In this document: piece by piece, positions 9,365-19,317 of the stretch | How the letters are laid out: every line of letters starts with the position of its first letter | How positions within the stretch are numbered: position 1 is the stretch's first letter | Source of the DNA: Mycoplana azooxidifex | GTDB lineage: Bacteria; Pseudomonadota; Alphaproteobacteria; Rhizobiales; Rhizobiaceae | Direction of reading: 5' to 3' | Length of the DNA stretch: 64,000 bases | NCBI RefSeq assembly: GCF_014196765.1 | Contig: NZ_JACIEE010000001.1 | Location: 1 to 64,000 of the forward strand | Made by a program: the position numbers and the translations under genes | The notes under the pieces: model-generated | Databases searched by the model: none | What the model saw: the letters and a program-made list of their open reading frames with translations, nothing else | What the model was told of the DNA's origin: nothing

Positions 9365-9898
9365 ATGAAAAAGACTTTTGCCATTGCAGTGATGAGCGCG
9401 ACGCTAGCCGCTTCCGGCCTGACGGCTGTCCGGGCCGCCGACACGGTGGTCATCCCGGAAGCTCCGGTGGCCGCCCGCTCCGACGCGCGCGACGGCGTCC
9501 GCATCGGCTACCTGGATTGCAGGATCGGCGGCGGCGCCGGCTACGTGCTCGGCTCGGCCAAGGAAGTCGATTGCGCCTTCGTCACGACGATGGGCAGCGA
9601 ACCGGTCGACCACTACCAGGGCCAGATCCGCAAGCTCGGCGTCGACCTCGGCTTCACCACGCAGGGCCGCCTTGTCTGGGCCGTGCTCGCGCCGACTGCC
9701 GGCTATCACGAAGGCTCGCTCGGCGGCGTCTACCAGGGCGCCACGGCCGAGGCGACCGTCGGCGCCGGCGTCGGTGCCAACATCCTCGTCGGCGGCACCT
9801 CTGGCTCCATCCACCTGCAGACCGTCAGCCTGACCGGCCAGATCGGCCTCAACATCGCAGCGACCGGCACGTCGATGACGCTGAATTCGGTCAACTGA
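9365..9898 (+). CDS. DUF992 domain-containing periplasmic protein
   Basis: A 177-residue exported protein with a clear signal peptide (MKKTFAIAVMSATLAASG, cleavage after VRAA near residue 25). The mature part matches DUF992, a family common in rhizobia and relatives: GVRIGYLDCRIGGGAGYVLG, then a second cysteine in KEVDCAFV, and glycine-rich beta segments ending in a typical TGTSMTLN. The two cysteines probably form a disulfide. The function is unknown. An AGGAG lies just before the start. The gene is monocistronic, followed by a stable hairpin. Confidence 0.85.
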   Translation: MKKTFAIAVMSATLAASGLTAVRAADTVVIPEAPVAARSDARDGVRIGYLDCRIGGGAGYVLGSAKEVDCAFVTTMGSEPVDHYQGQIRKLGVDLGFTTQGRLVWAVLAPTAGYHEGSLGGVYQGATAEATVGAGVGANILVGGTSGSIHLQTVSLTGQIGLNIAATGTSMTLNSVN

Positions 9899-9909
9899 CA
9901 AAGTCGACC

Positions 9910-9942
9910 GTGGGCACCCTGCCATCCCCTGCAGGGTCCCAC
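9910..9942 (+). terminator. Stable hairpin downstream of the DUF992 gene
   Basis: GTGGG-C-ACCCTGC (9910-9922) pairs with GCAGGGTCCCAC (9931-9942), a 12-bp stem with one bulged C, starting 12 bases after the stop. There is no T-run, so it is either a Rho-assisted terminator or an mRNA 3'-end stabiliser. The rest of the gap to 10199 shows nothing I can identify. Confidence 0.5.
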
Positions 9943-10199
9943 GCCGTCCCTCCCTGCCCTGTGCCTTGAGGGTACGCGGACGCAGCCGGCAGCATGGCAC
10001 GTCCATGCTGCCTACGAAATCGAGTCGCGGTATCCCGCCATCACTCTCCAAATCTGATCTAAGAGCGAATGGCAGTACTGGCGGGAGCATCTGGCTGTAG
10101 GTCAAATCGACAACGCGGCGTGCAGTTTGTACCCAACCTCCTTTACGCGTAACGGCGGCTCAAGCTATTCTGAAGACCCTGGTATGGAGATTCCGCAGC

Positions 10200-10730
10200 A
10201 TGGCGAAGCTCGTCTTTGGAATGAACCAGTCCCTGGACGGTTACGTCGATCACCTGGAAATGAGGACAGGTCCCGCGCTCTTTCGTCACTGGATAGAGCA
10301 CGTGCGCGACCTGACCGGCAGTGTATACGGTCGCCGCATGTACGAGCTCATGCGCTATTGGGACGAAGACCGCCCCGAGTGGGGTGCGGAGCAACACGAG
10401 TTCGCGGCGGTGTGGCGGCGCCAACCGAAGTGGGTCGTGTCGCGCTCGTCGAAGTCGGTCGGCCCCAACGCTACGCTTGTCGAGGATGACGTCGAGGCGG
10501 TGATACGCGGCCTGAAGGCTCGGCTCGTTGGGGAGATCGCAGTTTCCGGACCAGACCTGGCACGAAGCCTGACCGACCTTGGCCTTATCGATGAGTATCG
10601 ACTCTACTTCCACCCTGTCGTGCTTGGTCGCGGCAAGCCATTCTTTGCCGGCTCGCCGCCACCGCTCCGTCTAGCTTCCATTGATCCCGTTGGCGAGGAC
10701 ACGGTTAGGCTGACATACGTTCCCGCTTGA
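10200..10730 (+). CDS. Dihydrofolate reductase family protein (RibD C-terminal-like)
   Basis: A 176-residue protein of the DHFR/RibD reductase superfamily. It opens with KLVFGMNQSLDGYVDH, the usual strand plus SLDG motif; YGRRMYELMRYWDED matches the nucleotide-binding region; and GPDLARSLTDLGLIDEYRLYFHPVVLGRGKPFF is the standard C-terminal half (quoted from 10552 on in pieces). Such YyaP/YwjB-like proteins are probable NADPH-dependent reductases with unknown substrates and are not the essential FolA. It stands alone beside tRNA-Ser. Base composition is slightly less GC-rich than neighbours, so acquisition is possible. Confidence 0.85.
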   Translation: MAKLVFGMNQSLDGYVDHLEMRTGPALFRHWIEHVRDLTGSVYGRRMYELMRYWDEDRPEWGAEQHEFAAVWRRQPKWVVSRSSKSVGPNATLVEDDVEAVIRGLKARLVGEIAVSGPDLARSLTDLGLIDEYRLYFHPVVLGRGKPFFAGSPPPLRLASIDPVGEDTVRLTYVPA

Positions 10731-10770
10731 TCGCGCAACTCACTCGACGGACTGCACCGACGGCTGCAAA

Positions 10771-10860
10771 TGGCGGAAGAGGTGGGATTCGAACCCACGG
10801 TACGGTTTCCCGCACGCCGGTTTTCAAGACCGGTTCCTTAAACCACTCGGACACTCTTCC
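10771..10860 (-). tRNA. tRNA-Ser (anticodon UGA)
   Basis: The minus strand gives a 90-nt class II tRNA beginning GGAAGAGTGTCCGAGTGGTT, with a long variable arm (CGTGCGGGAAACCGTACC), the T-arm GGGTTCGAATCCC and an encoded 3' CCA. The anticodon loop CTTGAAA places UGA at 10826-10824. It reads codons UCA and relatives. Confidence 0.96.
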
Positions 10861-11028
10861 ATCAAACCGGCACGAGGTACGGCGCCTTGCGCACCCACGC
10901 CGGGGCACGGCGCTTTATAGCCGTTCATGGCTAGCCGTCAACGTGTTCAACCGCATTGCGGACGGGCCGCGCCCCGCCCACACCTGCCCCAATCTTCCGC
11001 ACCATTCATTGAATTTTAGCCACTTGCG

Positions 11029-11069
11029 GAACACAAATGGAACAGATAGTGTTTGTTCCGTATTTGTTT
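11029..11069. promoter_or_regulatory. Two LexA (SOS) boxes in the lexA promoter
   Basis: GAAC-ACAAATG-GAAC at 11029-11043 is an exact alphaproteobacterial LexA box (the complement of GTTC-N7-GTTC). Twelve bases later GTTC-CGTATTT-GTTT at 11055-11069 matches in seven of eight defined positions, in the opposite orientation. They lie 22-62 bases before the lexA start, where they would allow autorepression. Confidence 0.85.
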
Positions 11070-11090
11070 CACGATTCTGGGTGACGAGCC

Positions 11091-11801
11091 ATGCTGACCC
11101 GCAAGCAACAGGAACTGCTTCTGTTCATCCACGAGCGGATGAAGGAAACGGGGATACCGCCGTCTTTCGACGAGATGAAGGATGCGCTCGACCTGGCGTC
11201 GAAATCCGGCATCCATCGCCTCATCACCGCGCTCGAGGAGCGCGGCTTCATCCGCAGGCTGCCCAATCGCGCCCGCGCGCTGGAGGTGATCAAGCTGCCG
11301 GAAGCCTATTCGCCGAGCCTGAGGGCGCCGCGCGGCTTCTCGCCATCGGTGATCGAGGGCAGCCTCGGCAAGGAGCGGCCCGCGCCGGAACGTCCCCCGT
11401 CTCCAGCATCGGAGAGCTCGGTTGCCGTGCCGGTCATGGGCCGGATCGCCGCGGGCGTGCCGATCTCGGCTATTCAGAACAACACCCACGACATCTCCGT
11501 GCCTGCGGAAATGCTCGGCGGCGGTGAACACTATGCGCTGGAAGTCAGGGGCGACTCGATGATCGAGGCGGGCATCCTCGACGGCGATACGGTGATCATC
11601 CGCAATGCCGGCACGGCCAATCCCGGCGATATCGTCGTGGCCCTCGTCGACGACGAAGAGGCTACCCTGAAGCGCTTCCGCCGCAAGGGCGCCTCGATCG
11701 CGCTCGAGGCTGCCAACTCTGCCTACGAGACCCGCATTTTCGGTCCCGATCGCGTCAAGATCCAGGGCAAGCTGGTGGGGCTCATTCGTCGCTATCATTG
11801 A
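11091..11801 (+). CDS. lexA: SOS-response transcriptional repressor LexA
   Basis: LexA of 236 residues. The N-terminal winged helix starts [20 protein letters not shown] and includes the recognition helix region [20 protein letters not shown]. The C-terminal S24 domain has the self-cleavage Ala-Gly bond in [10 protein letters not shown], the nucleophile serine in [10 protein letters not shown] and the general-base lysine in EEATLKRF. On RecA/ssDNA activation it cuts itself and derepresses SOS genes, here probably itself and ssb/uvrA. Two LexA boxes lie directly upstream. The last 20 bases overlap the end of convergent comEC. Confidence 0.97.
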   Translation: MLTRKQQELLLFIHERMKETGIPPSFDEMKDALDLASKSGIHRLITALEERGFIRRLPNRARALEVIKLPEAYSPSLRAPRGFSPSVIEGSLGKERPAPERPPSPASESSVAVPVMGRIAAGVPISAIQNNTHDISVPAEMLGGGEHYALEVRGDSMIEAGILDGDTVIIRNAGTANPGDIVVALVDDEEATLKRFRRKGASIALEAANSAYETRIFGPDRVKIQGKLVGLIRRYH

Positions 11802-14349
11802 ATTCGGCGATCTCGTCCGGATCCTGGAAACTGTCGGAACGCCAATCATAGAGGCGGTGCCGGTTCCAGGGGCGGTGGAGCTGGACGACTGCTTGCGTGG
11901 TGATCATGTTGCGGTCTGCCGTGACACCGTCGCCTGTCGATGCCACCTCGAGTGCGCCGGTGAGGCGGAGGCTGCGCGCGCTGATCAATAGGGCTCCGTT
12001 GGCGCAGGCACGCCTGCCGCGGTGGCGAGGGGCGATGACGATATCGGCGCGCTCGCACGCGGGTCCCATATAGGCAGGGTCCTCCAGCCAGACCACCCGC
12101 CAGCCCGCGGCAGCAACGCCGGCGCACCACGCCTGCCGGCGGCAGACGAAGCGCCTCTGCCCGGCAGCCAGGGTGAAGGCGGCGTCAAACGCTTCGGTCG
12201 CGGCGCCGGAATCGGCGCGATGCCGCCCGGTTCCCTGCAGGCCGAGGGATGCGACGGGATGGGGCGACGCTGCGAGTAACGAGGCAGATCGTCCATCTCC
12301 TGCGCGCCCGGCTGCGACCTTGCGGCGATCAGTTGTTGACCTCGTCGGGCTTCCTCGGTCTCCCTCCCCGCCTCCGAGCATCAACGGGGCTTTGTGCTGC
12401 TCGATGCGCAGGGCATAGCGCCATTGGTCATAGATGAAGCCGGGAGGCTGCCGGCGATTGGTCGCAGCCGCGCGATCGTCGACGAGCGCCACCAGCGCCC
12501 CGTCTTCGGAGACCAGCAATTGCGGTGCTGGCCGTGCGGGCGCGAGGAACGCCAGGACGGCGCCGGCAGCAAGGGGCAGGACGGCGAGAGCGGCGAGCCG
12601 TGTCCGAAACAGGCAGGCGAGGCCCCCACCCGCCGCCAGGAGCGCGAAGGCGAGCGGCGGCAGGCGTCCGGTGACGACCTCGCCGCCCCATCCCGATACC
12701 CAGTTCGCCATGGCGATCATGGCCTCGATGCCCTTGCCCATGATCGCCAGCGGAATGCCTTCGAGCCCGAGCGGCATCAGCAGCATGGCGATCACCCCCA
12801 TCGGCATGACGACGAAGGAGATGACCGGCATGGCCAGCAGATTGCCGGCAAGGCCGTAGGCCGGGATCCGGTGGAAATGGCCGAGCGAATAGACGAGCGT
12901 CGCCAGGCCGCCGATGACGGATGACAGCAGAAGCCCTGCAACGAAGCTGGACGCTTGCTGCGTCAGCCGCGGGCCGCGTGCGGCGGGCATATCTCGGAGA
13001 ACGCCCCGGTCCCGCCATGCCGCATAGCCGGCCACCAGCCCGAGCGTCGCCGCATAGGACATCTGGAAGCCCGGCCCGGTGACGGCAGAGGGCGTGACCG
13101 ACAGCAGAACGATCGCCGACAGGGCGATGTTGCGCAGGCTGATGGCGGTTCGGTCGACGAGGACGGCCACAAGCATGACGACGATCATCAGCCATGAGCG
13201 GACCGCCGAGACCGCGCCGCCCGAGATCAGGATGTAGAGGGTGACGGTCACCAGACCGCCCGCGGCTGCGAACTTCTTGATCGGGTATCGCTCGGCGGCA
13301 CCGGGCAGGAGCGACAGGGCCAGGCGCGCACCGACGAGAAACGTGCCCGCGGCCAGCACCATGTTCAGGCCGGAGATCGCCAGCACGTGCGCAAGCCCCG
13401 CCCGGCGCAGCGCCTCGACCGTATCCGGGCTGATCCCCCGCTGTTCGGCTGTGACGAGGGCGGCTGCGATGGCGCCCGCGTCACCGCCGATCTGGTCACG
13501 GATGCGCGCAGTGAGTGCGCTGCGCCAGGCCGCGATGGTCTCCTGCGCGCTCGCAAGCCAGAAGACCCGGCCGCCCTCGCCGGTCAGTTGTACGGCGATG
13601 GGCTTTCCATAGAAGTAGCCGATCGCTCCCGTACCGGCGAAATAGGCGTCGAAGGCGAAGTCGTTCAGGCTCGGCAGGGCCGCGCCCGAGGGCGGGCTGA
13701 GGCGAGCTCGTCCCGAAATGCCCTCTCCGACTGCGATCGGCGTATGCCGGCTACGCGCCACAAGGTTGACGATGGCAGGCGGCCGCCGCAGGGCGGGATC
13801 ATGGGTGGACAGGACGGCGATGCGGTAGCGCATCCGCCCGCGATCGTCGGCCTCGCTGGCAAGCACCCTTCCGGCAATGGTCGTCGTCACCGGCTGATCG
13901 AGAAGCACCGTCGAAAGCCGCGCCGTCTCGATGGCCGAAAGGCACATCCCGGCGACGAGCAGGAAGGCTGCGCGCGCCACCAGGGAAAAGAGACCGCAGC
14001 GGCACCAGGAACGGGCAGCAGGGATCGCGCTCGCGACGAGCAAGGCCGCCAACAGCAGCGGAGGCAGGTCATAGGGAAGTGCGTACCATGCCCAGACCCC
14101 TGCCCCGATCACGACCGGCACGAACAGGAACGGCGTGCCGTAGTCGCGCTCCCTCTGCCAGGCCGCCGCGAAAGACGAGCGCACGAGCATGCTGTTCCGG
14201 GCGAGCCGCAGTACTATGGAGCGCCGGGAAACGCGCGGCAGAAGGACCGGAAATGCCCTGGCGAGGGCGGTCGCAGCCGGCGTCGCCACGGAGGCAGCCT
14301 CCGGCGCTGCGGTCCGGCGCTCGACCTCGCTGGCAGTCCCCTCCCCCAT
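11782..14349 (-). CDS. comEC: ComEC/Rec2 family competence protein
   Basis: A multi-pass inner-membrane protein that would conduct single-stranded DNA during transformation. From an ATG at 14349 it has 855 residues: hydrophobic helices and an N-terminal DUF4131-like segment, then the Competence domain with the hallmark [17 protein letters not shown] and several membrane helices up to about residue 600. The C-terminal part sits where other ComEC proteins have a metallo-beta-lactamase domain, but no HxHxDH motif is visible, as in many rhizobial versions. The frame is open back to 14616, but the extra residues look non-coding. Converges on lexA with a 20-base overlap. Confidence 0.88.
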   Translation of the reverse strand: MGEGTASEVERRTAAPEAASVATPAATALARAFPVLLPRVSRRSIVLRLARNSMLVRSSFAAAWQRERDYGTPFLFVPVVIGAGVWAWYALPYDLPPLLLAALLVASAIPAARSWCRCGLFSLVARAAFLLVAGMCLSAIETARLSTVLLDQPVTTTIAGRVLASEADDRGRMRYRIAVLSTHDPALRRPPAIVNLVARSRHTPIAVGEGISGRARLSPPSGAALPSLNDFAFDAYFAGTGAIGYFYGKPIAVQLTGEGGRVFWLASAQETIAAWRSALTARIRDQIGGDAGAIAAALVTAEQRGISPDTVEALRRAGLAHVLAISGLNMVLAAGTFLVGARLALSLLPGAAERYPIKKFAAAGGLVTVTLYILISGGAVSAVRSWLMIVVMLVAVLVDRTAISLRNIALSAIVLLSVTPSAVTGPGFQMSYAATLGLVAGYAAWRDRGVLRDMPAARGPRLTQQASSFVAGLLLSSVIGGLATLVYSLGHFHRIPAYGLAGNLLAMPVISFVVMPMGVIAMLLMPLGLEGIPLAIMGKGIEAMIAMANWVSGWGGEVVTGRLPPLAFALLAAGGGLACLFRTRLAALAVLPLAAGAVLAFLAPARPAPQLLVSEDGALVALVDDRAAATNRRQPPGFIYDQWRYALRIEQHKAPLMLGGGEGDRGSPTRSTTDRRKVAAGRAGDGRSASLLAASPHPVASLGLQGTGRHRADSGAATEAFDAAFTLAAGQRRFVCRRQAWCAGVAAAGWRVVWLEDPAYMGPACERADIVIAPRHRGRRACANGALLISARSLRLTGALEVASTGDGVTADRNMITTQAVVQLHRPWNRHRLYDWRSDSFQDPDEIAEFNDSDE

Positions 14350-14649
14350 ATGAAAGATCCCGGCGTCAGACGCCCGATAATGCAACGTAAGATTTCGCAA
14401 GGCAATCCCGATCTTACGCCCAACCGGCCGCCGTTCCGGAAAGAATGCCCCCTCCCTAATTCCTCTTTTCTCGCCCATAAGTTGCTTGCAACTGGCGTGG
14501 AAGAGTAGATATTGCGATCCGGAATGTCGGATTTTGCATTGCACAACTATGCCTTCGTCTTGCTTGGCAGGGCGTCGCAAATGGGTTAGCAAAGCGGCAC
14601 CGCCAAGTTCGGGCACGCCCAGTGCCCTCTTAAATCAATGGAGGTCCTC
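14350..14649. other. Divergent promoter region of comEC and gltA
   Basis: Three hundred bases between the two divergent starts. The part near 14450-14560 is AT-richer and is the probable promoter zone. Just before gltA, GGAGG at 14640-14644 is a strong ribosome-binding site and decides the gltA start. No gltX gene is present here. Confidence 0.5.
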
Positions 14650-15939
14650 ATGACGGGAAAGAGCGCGGACGTCACGATCAGTGACAAGACGGTGGAGTTG
14701 CCACTGCGAACGGGGACCATCGGGCCTTCGGTCATGGACATCGGCACGCTCTACAAGCAGACCGGCGCTTTCACCTACGACCCGGGCTTCACGTCCACGG
14801 CCTCCTGCGAATCCAAGATCACCTACATCGACGGTGACGAAGGCGTATTGCTGCACCGCGGCTACCCCATCGAGCAACTGGCCGAGCACGGCGATTTCCT
14901 CGAGGTCTGCTACCTGCTGCTCTACGGCGAACTGCCGACCAAGGCGCAGAAGGACGACTTCGACTACCGCGTCACGCACCACACGATGGTGCACGAGCAG
15001 ATGTCGCGGTTCTTCACCGGCTTCCGCCGCGATGCGCATCCGATGGCTGTAATGTGCGGTTGCGTCGGAGCGCTATCGGCCTTCTACCACGACAGCACCG
15101 ACATCACCGATCCGCACCAGCGCATGGTTGCATCGCTGCGCATGATCGCCAAGATGCCGACGATCGCGGCCATGGCCTACAAGTACCATATCGGCCAGCC
15201 GTTCGTTTATCCGAAGAACGACCTCGACTACGCCTCGAACTTCCTGCGCATGTGCTTCGCCGTGCCTTGCGAGGAGTACGTGGTCAATCCGGTTCTGGCG
15301 CGTGCCATGGACCGCATTTTCATCCTGCACGCCGATCACGAGCAGAATGCCTCCACCTCGACGGTCCGCCTCGCCGGTTCGTCCGGCGCCAACCCGTTTG
15401 CCTGCATCGCCGCCGGCATTGCCTGCCTGTGGGGCCCTGCCCATGGCGGCGCCAACGAGGCTGCACTCAACATGCTGGCTGAGATCGGCTCGGTCGACCA
15501 CATCCCGGAATACGTCGCCCGCGCCAAGGACAAGAACGATCCGTTCCGCCTGATGGGCTTCGGCCACCGCGTCTACAAGAACTACGATCCGCGTGCCCGC
15601 ATCATGCAGAAGACCACGCACGAGGTTCTGGGCGAACTCGGCATCAAGGACGATCCGATGCTCGAGGTCGCCATGGAACTGGAGCGCATCGCGCTTACGG
15701 ACGAGTACTTCATCGAGAAGAAGCTCTATCCCAACATCGACTTCTACTCGGGCATCACGCTGAAGGCGCTCGGCTTCCCCACCACGATGTTCACCGTTCT
15801 GTTCGCTCTGGCCCGCACCGTCGGCTGGATCGCCCAGTGGAACGAAATGATCGAGGATCCGGAGCAGCGCATCGGCCGTCCGCGCCAGCTCTATGTCGGC
15901 GAGCCGAAGCGGGACTACATCCCGGTTTCCAAGCGCTGA
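14650..15939 (+). CDS. gltA: Citrate synthase
   Basis: TCA-cycle entry enzyme that condenses acetyl-CoA and oxaloacetate. The 429-residue length is that of the hexameric, NADH-sensitive Gram-negative type. Catalytic segments are visible: the histidine in GPAHGGANE, the second histidine in [16 protein letters not shown], and the aspartate in [12 protein letters not shown]. The start at 14650 follows GGAGG by five bases; an ATG four codons upstream lacks such a site. It ends at a hairpin terminator shared with convergent lpxB. Confidence 0.97.
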   Translation: MTGKSADVTISDKTVELPLRTGTIGPSVMDIGTLYKQTGAFTYDPGFTSTASCESKITYIDGDEGVLLHRGYPIEQLAEHGDFLEVCYLLLYGELPTKAQKDDFDYRVTHHTMVHEQMSRFFTGFRRDAHPMAVMCGCVGALSAFYHDSTDITDPHQRMVASLRMIAKMPTIAAMAYKYHIGQPFVYPKNDLDYASNFLRMCFAVPCEEYVVNPVLARAMDRIFILHADHEQNASTSTVRLAGSSGANPFACIAAGIACLWGPAHGGANEAALNMLAEIGSVDHIPEYVARAKDKNDPFRLMGFGHRVYKNYDPRARIMQKTTHEVLGELGIKDDPMLEVAMELERIALTDEYFIEKKLYPNIDFYSGITLKALGFPTTMFTVLFALARTVGWIAQWNEMIEDPEQRIGRPRQLYVGEPKRDYIPVSKR

Positions 15940-15963
15940 AGCCGAAGCGAAGAACGCAAAAGG

Positions 15964-15996
15964 AAAGCCCGGTCAGAACAGACCGGGCTTTTTCTC
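15964..15996. terminator. Bidirectional terminator between gltA and lpxB
   Basis: AAAGCCCGGTC (15964-15974) and GACCGGGCTTT (15981-15991) form a perfect 11-bp stem with loop AGAACA, followed by TTCTCTTT on the plus strand. It lies 25 bases after gltA. The left arm covers the lpxB stop codon (15973-15975), so the lpxB coding end is part of the hairpin. Confidence 0.85.
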
Positions 15997-17157
15997 TTTC
16001 AGCAGGGCGACGATGATGTCGGCCGCCTTGTCGCCGGGCACGCGAGCGTCCTGCATGCGGGCGTGGACGAGATCGAAACCCTCCAGCATCGCCTGGCGCT
16101 GCAGGGTCGAGTGGGAGAGCTGGACGGCCCAGCGGGCGAGGCACCCGGGGCGGACGGCCTCGTTCAGATATTCCGGGATGACGGCATAGTCGGCGATCAG
16201 ATTGGGAAGCGCGCCCGTCCAGGTCTTGATCTTTCGCGCCATCAGCCTGGCGATCCAGTCGACCTTGTAGCAGGAGACGACCGGGACGTGCGCCAGCCCC
16301 AGTTCGAGCAGGACGGTTCCGGACGCAGCGATCGCCACGTCCGCATCTCGAAAGGCCTGCCACTTCTCGGCTGTGGAAACGGTCGCTGCGGGTTTTTCCG
16401 GCCAGTCGGCCACCATGCCGCGAACCAGCGCCTCCTGCCTGGGAACGGTCGGCAGGCGGAACTCGAACGGCACCGGGCCGGCAGAGAGCTCCGCCATCAC
16501 GTCCTTGAAGGCCGGCAGCAGCCGAGTGATTTCGCCGGACCGGGAGCCGGGAAGAAGCAGGCAGGTGCGTCGCTCGCCGCTGCCGATCGGCGGCACCCTC
16601 TTTTGCAATTGTGCCGCCCGCACCGCATTCACCTCGGGATCGCCCGCCAGCCTGTGGCCGACATAGGTGGTTGGCGGCCCGCCCAGGCGCTCCATCACCG
16701 CCGGCTCGAACGGCAGGACGGCGAGTACGTGGTCGACATAGGCGCGCATGCGCGGCGCGCGCTCCTCCTTCCACGCCCAGACGCTGGGGCAGACATAGTT
16801 GACCACAGGAAGATCCGGCAACTGCCTGCGGACCCGCCGGGCGACGCGGTGGGTGAAATCGGGGCTGTCGATGATGACGAGCATATCCGGCTTCGCCGCA
16901 ACGATCGCAGCCGCAGTCTCGCGGATCCGTCGGATCAGTTTCGGCAGCTTCGCCAATACCTGCGAGAAACCCATGATCGAGAGTTCGGAATAGTCGAAGA
17001 GCGATTTCAGCCCCTGCGCCTGCAGCGCCTCGCCGCCGACGCCGCAAAGTTCGATCACTCCCGGCCATTGCCGGCGGAGCGAAGCGACGAGATCGCCTCC
17101 GAGAAGATCGCCGGAAACCTCGCCGGCGATGACGGCAAGCTTGAGCGGACGGGTCAT
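15973..17157 (-). CDS. lpxB: Lipid-A-disaccharide synthase
   Basis: GT19 glycosyltransferase of 394 residues that joins UDP-2,3-diacylglucosamine and lipid X into the lipid A disaccharide at the inner membrane. Family landmarks are the N-terminal IAGEVSGDLLGG, the segment DSPDFTHRVARRVR, and YVCPSVWAWKEERA. The start overlaps the lpxI stop by four bases (ATGA), showing translational coupling. It is the last gene of the lpxD-fabZ-lpxA-lpxI-lpxB cluster and ends in the terminator shared with gltA. Confidence 0.96.
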   Translation of the reverse strand: MTRPLKLAVIAGEVSGDLLGGDLVASLRRQWPGVIELCGVGGEALQAQGLKSLFDYSELSIMGFSQVLAKLPKLIRRIRETAAAIVAAKPDMLVIIDSPDFTHRVARRVRRQLPDLPVVNYVCPSVWAWKEERAPRMRAYVDHVLAVLPFEPAVMERLGGPPTTYVGHRLAGDPEVNAVRAAQLQKRVPPIGSGERRTCLLLPGSRSGEITRLLPAFKDVMAELSAGPVPFEFRLPTVPRQEALVRGMVADWPEKPAATVSTAEKWQAFRDADVAIAASGTVLLELGLAHVPVVSCYKVDWIARLMARKIKTWTGALPNLIADYAVIPEYLNEAVRPGCLARWAVQLSHSTLQRQAMLEGFDLVHARMQDARVPGDKAADIIVALLKEKKPGLF

Positions 17158-18032
17158 GGTCGCGCTCCGGCGTCCCGCGGCAGGATGCCGGTGACGAAGA
17201 GGCCGGCGCGGTCGGCTTCCTCGATCAGCGCCGCCCGGTCGAGCACCAGCGAGCGGCCCGCCTCACAGGCGATGCCCGCAAGCCCTGCCTCCGCCGCACG
17301 CCGCACCGTGTCGACGCCGATCGACGGCAGGTCGGCGCGACGGTCCTGGTTGGGCTTGCACAGCTTGACGAGCACGCCCTTGCGGCGGCGCGAAATCCGG
17401 CCCTCCCGCCTCAGGCTCGCCACCCGCTCCAGCATGAGGTCGGTTCCCTCGGCGCCTTCGAGGGCGATCACCCTTCCGCCGACGGCGACCGCCCCCTGCC
17501 CGACGTCGAGCGAGCCGAGCGCGAGCGCTGCAGCCGAAGCCGCCGCTATGTCGCGCGCAGCCTCGTCGTCCGGCTTGACGGCGCCGATCGGTCCTTCCGC
17601 GGCCAGGAGCTCAGGCGCGATCTCGTCCGCACCGACGACGCGCACGCCGTTCGCCTCGATCAGCCGGATCACCATCTTCAGCACCGTGTCGTCGCCGCCG
17701 TTCAGCAGCGTGCGCACGATACCGGGCACCTGCATCAGCGTGCGGACGGTGGGCCGGATGTCGCGCCATTCTGGCCGGCGCCGGACCGAGCCGGACAGGA
17801 CGGCGCGATCGATGCCTTCGGTGGAGAAGATGCGGCTGATGCCGGCATAGTCGCCGACGCCGACGCCGGCATGGTCGAATTCCGACCAGTCCTGCTCGGC
17901 CTCGTTGCTCAGAGCGAGAATGAAGGGATCTTCGCCGTGCAGCCTGGCAGCGCGCGCGACGTGGATCGGCAACAGGCCACCGCCGGCGATGATGGCCAGC
18001 CGCTTTGCGCCTTCCGGCCGGCGCTCCGACAT
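17154..18032 (-). CDS. lpxI: UDP-2,3-diacylglucosamine pyrophosphatase LpxI
   Basis: A 292-residue LpxI (formerly DUF1009) protein, the alphaproteobacterial replacement for LpxH, which hydrolyses UDP-2,3-diacylglucosamine to lipid X. Its N-terminal domain starts RLAIIAGGGLLPIHVARAA, and the C-terminal catalytic domain includes VLVKLCKPNQDRRADLPSIG, with the catalytic aspartate region DRRADLPS. The position between lpxA and lpxB supports the call. It overlaps lpxB by four bases and follows lpxA with a five-base gap. Confidence 0.94.
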   Translation of the reverse strand: MSERRPEGAKRLAIIAGGGLLPIHVARAARLHGEDPFILALSNEAEQDWSEFDHAGVGVGDYAGISRIFSTEGIDRAVLSGSVRRRPEWRDIRPTVRTLMQVPGIVRTLLNGGDDTVLKMVIRLIEANGVRVVGADEIAPELLAAEGPIGAVKPDDEAARDIAAASAAALALGSLDVGQGAVAVGGRVIALEGAEGTDLMLERVASLRREGRISRRRKGVLVKLCKPNQDRRADLPSIGVDTVRRAAEAGLAGIACEAGRSLVLDRAALIEEADRAGLFVTGILPRDAGARP

Positions 18033-18037
18033 GATGA

Positions 18038-18847
18038 TCAGGCCTTGCCGCGGTTCGGCGAGGAGAGCGCGCGATCGCTGTCCACTGCGATGAAATCGAG
18101 GATGTGCATGGCCGGAACGCAGTCCGCATACTCCTCGCGAATGGCCGCCGCATTGTTGCGGATCGATCCTTCACCCTCGAAGATTTCCTTGAACGCCCGG
18201 CGGACACGATGGATCGTCGCCTTGTCCATGCCCGAGCGCGACATGCCGACGACGTTGATGCCGCCGAGGATGCCCGGATTGCCGTTCAGCATCCCGTAGG
18301 GAATGACGTCGTAGGCCACGGCCGATAGTCCGCCGACGAAGGCGTGGCGCCCGACGCGCGCGAACTGGTGCACAGCCGAGCCGCCGCCCAGAATGGCGCG
18401 ATCCTCGACCGTCACGTGACCGGCCAGCATGACGTTGTTGGACAGGATGATGTTGTTGCCGAGGATGCAGTCGTGGGCGATGTGCGAATAGGCAAGGAAC
18501 AGGTTCTCGTCGCCGACGACCGTCTTGCCGCCGCCACCGGCGGTGCCGGTGTTCATCGTCACGCCTTCGCGGATGGTATTCCGCTCGCCGACGGTCAGCG
18601 TGGTGTCCTCGCCGCCGTGATGGATGCTCTGCGGGTCTCCGCCGATAACGGCCGAGGGAAAGATGCGCGTGCCGCGGCCGATCGTCGTGCGCCCAGTGAC
18701 CACGACATGGGTCAGAAGCTCGACCTCATCGCCGAGAACGACATTCGGCCCCACATGGCAGAAGGGGCCGACGGCGACGTTCTCCCCGATCACCGCCCCG
18801 TCTTCGACGACGGACAGCGGATGGATCCTGGCACTGGCTGCAATCAT
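18038..18847 (-). CDS. lpxA: Acyl-ACP--UDP-N-acetylglucosamine O-acyltransferase
   Basis: First enzyme of lipid A synthesis, adding the 3-hydroxyacyl chain to UDP-GlcNAc. The 269 residues begin with left-handed beta-helix hexapeptide repeats ([20 protein letters not shown]), include the catalytic histidine in [13 protein letters not shown], and end in the helical C-terminal region typical of LpxA. It starts two bases after fabZ ends, consistent with one operon. Confidence 0.96.
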   Translation of the reverse strand: MIAASARIHPLSVVEDGAVIGENVAVGPFCHVGPNVVLGDEVELLTHVVVTGRTTIGRGTRIFPSAVIGGDPQSIHHGGEDTTLTVGERNTIREGVTMNTGTAGGGGKTVVGDENLFLAYSHIAHDCILGNNIILSNNVMLAGHVTVEDRAILGGGSAVHQFARVGRHAFVGGLSAVAYDVIPYGMLNGNPGILGGINVVGMSRSGMDKATIHRVRRAFKEIFEGEGSIRNNAAAIREEYADCVPAMHILDFIAVDSDRALSSPNRGKA

Positions 18848-18849
18848 GT

Positions 18850-19317
18850 TCAGACGGCTTCCTTGTTGACGATCATCGCGCCGATATCAGCTTCCGCGAC
18901 AAGTTGCCCATCAACTTTTGCGTCGCAGTGAAACTTCCAGATATTCCCGCGCTGCTTCTGCTTGACGACATGGTACTCCACCCGGTCGCCGGGGATGACC
19001 GGCTTGCGGAAGCGGGCATTGTCGATCGTCATGAAATAGACGAGGTTGGTGCCGGAGCCGGTCTTGCGCGCACAGATCGCGCCGGCCGTCTGGGCCATGC
19101 CCTCGATCAGGAGCACGCCGGGCATGATCGGCTGGTCCGGGAAATGCCCGGTAAACTGCGGTTCGTTGACCGTCACGTTTTTGATGCCGATCGCGGAATT
19201 GTCGCCGTCGATCTCGATGATCTTGTCCACCAGCAAGAACGGGTAACGGTGCGGCAGCAGCGTCAGGATATCCTTCAGTTCAGCGACGCCCAGGGCCTCC
19301 CTCTTTTCCTCGCTCAT
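18850..19317 (-). CDS. fabZ: 3-hydroxyacyl-ACP dehydratase FabZ
   Basis: Hot-dog-fold dehydratase of 155 residues acting in fatty-acid elongation and competing with LpxA/LpxD for 3-hydroxyacyl-ACP. The catalytic histidine lies in [13 protein letters not shown] and the catalytic glutamate in [12 protein letters not shown]. The start overlaps the lpxD stop by four bases (ATGA). The family role and context agree fully. Confidence 0.96.
   Translation of the reverse strand: MSEEKREALGVAELKDILTLLPHRYPFLLVDKIIEIDGDNSAIGIKNVTVNEPQFTGHFPDQPIMPGVLLIEGMAQTAGAICARKTGSGTNLVYFMTIDNARFRKPVIPGDRVEYHVVKQKQRGNIWKFHCDAKVDGQLVAEADIGAMIVNKEAV

Noticed and set aside
9007-9504. Minus-strand frame over the start of the DUF992 gene
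   Set aside because: Overlaps the signal-peptide region of a convincing gene; no family features.
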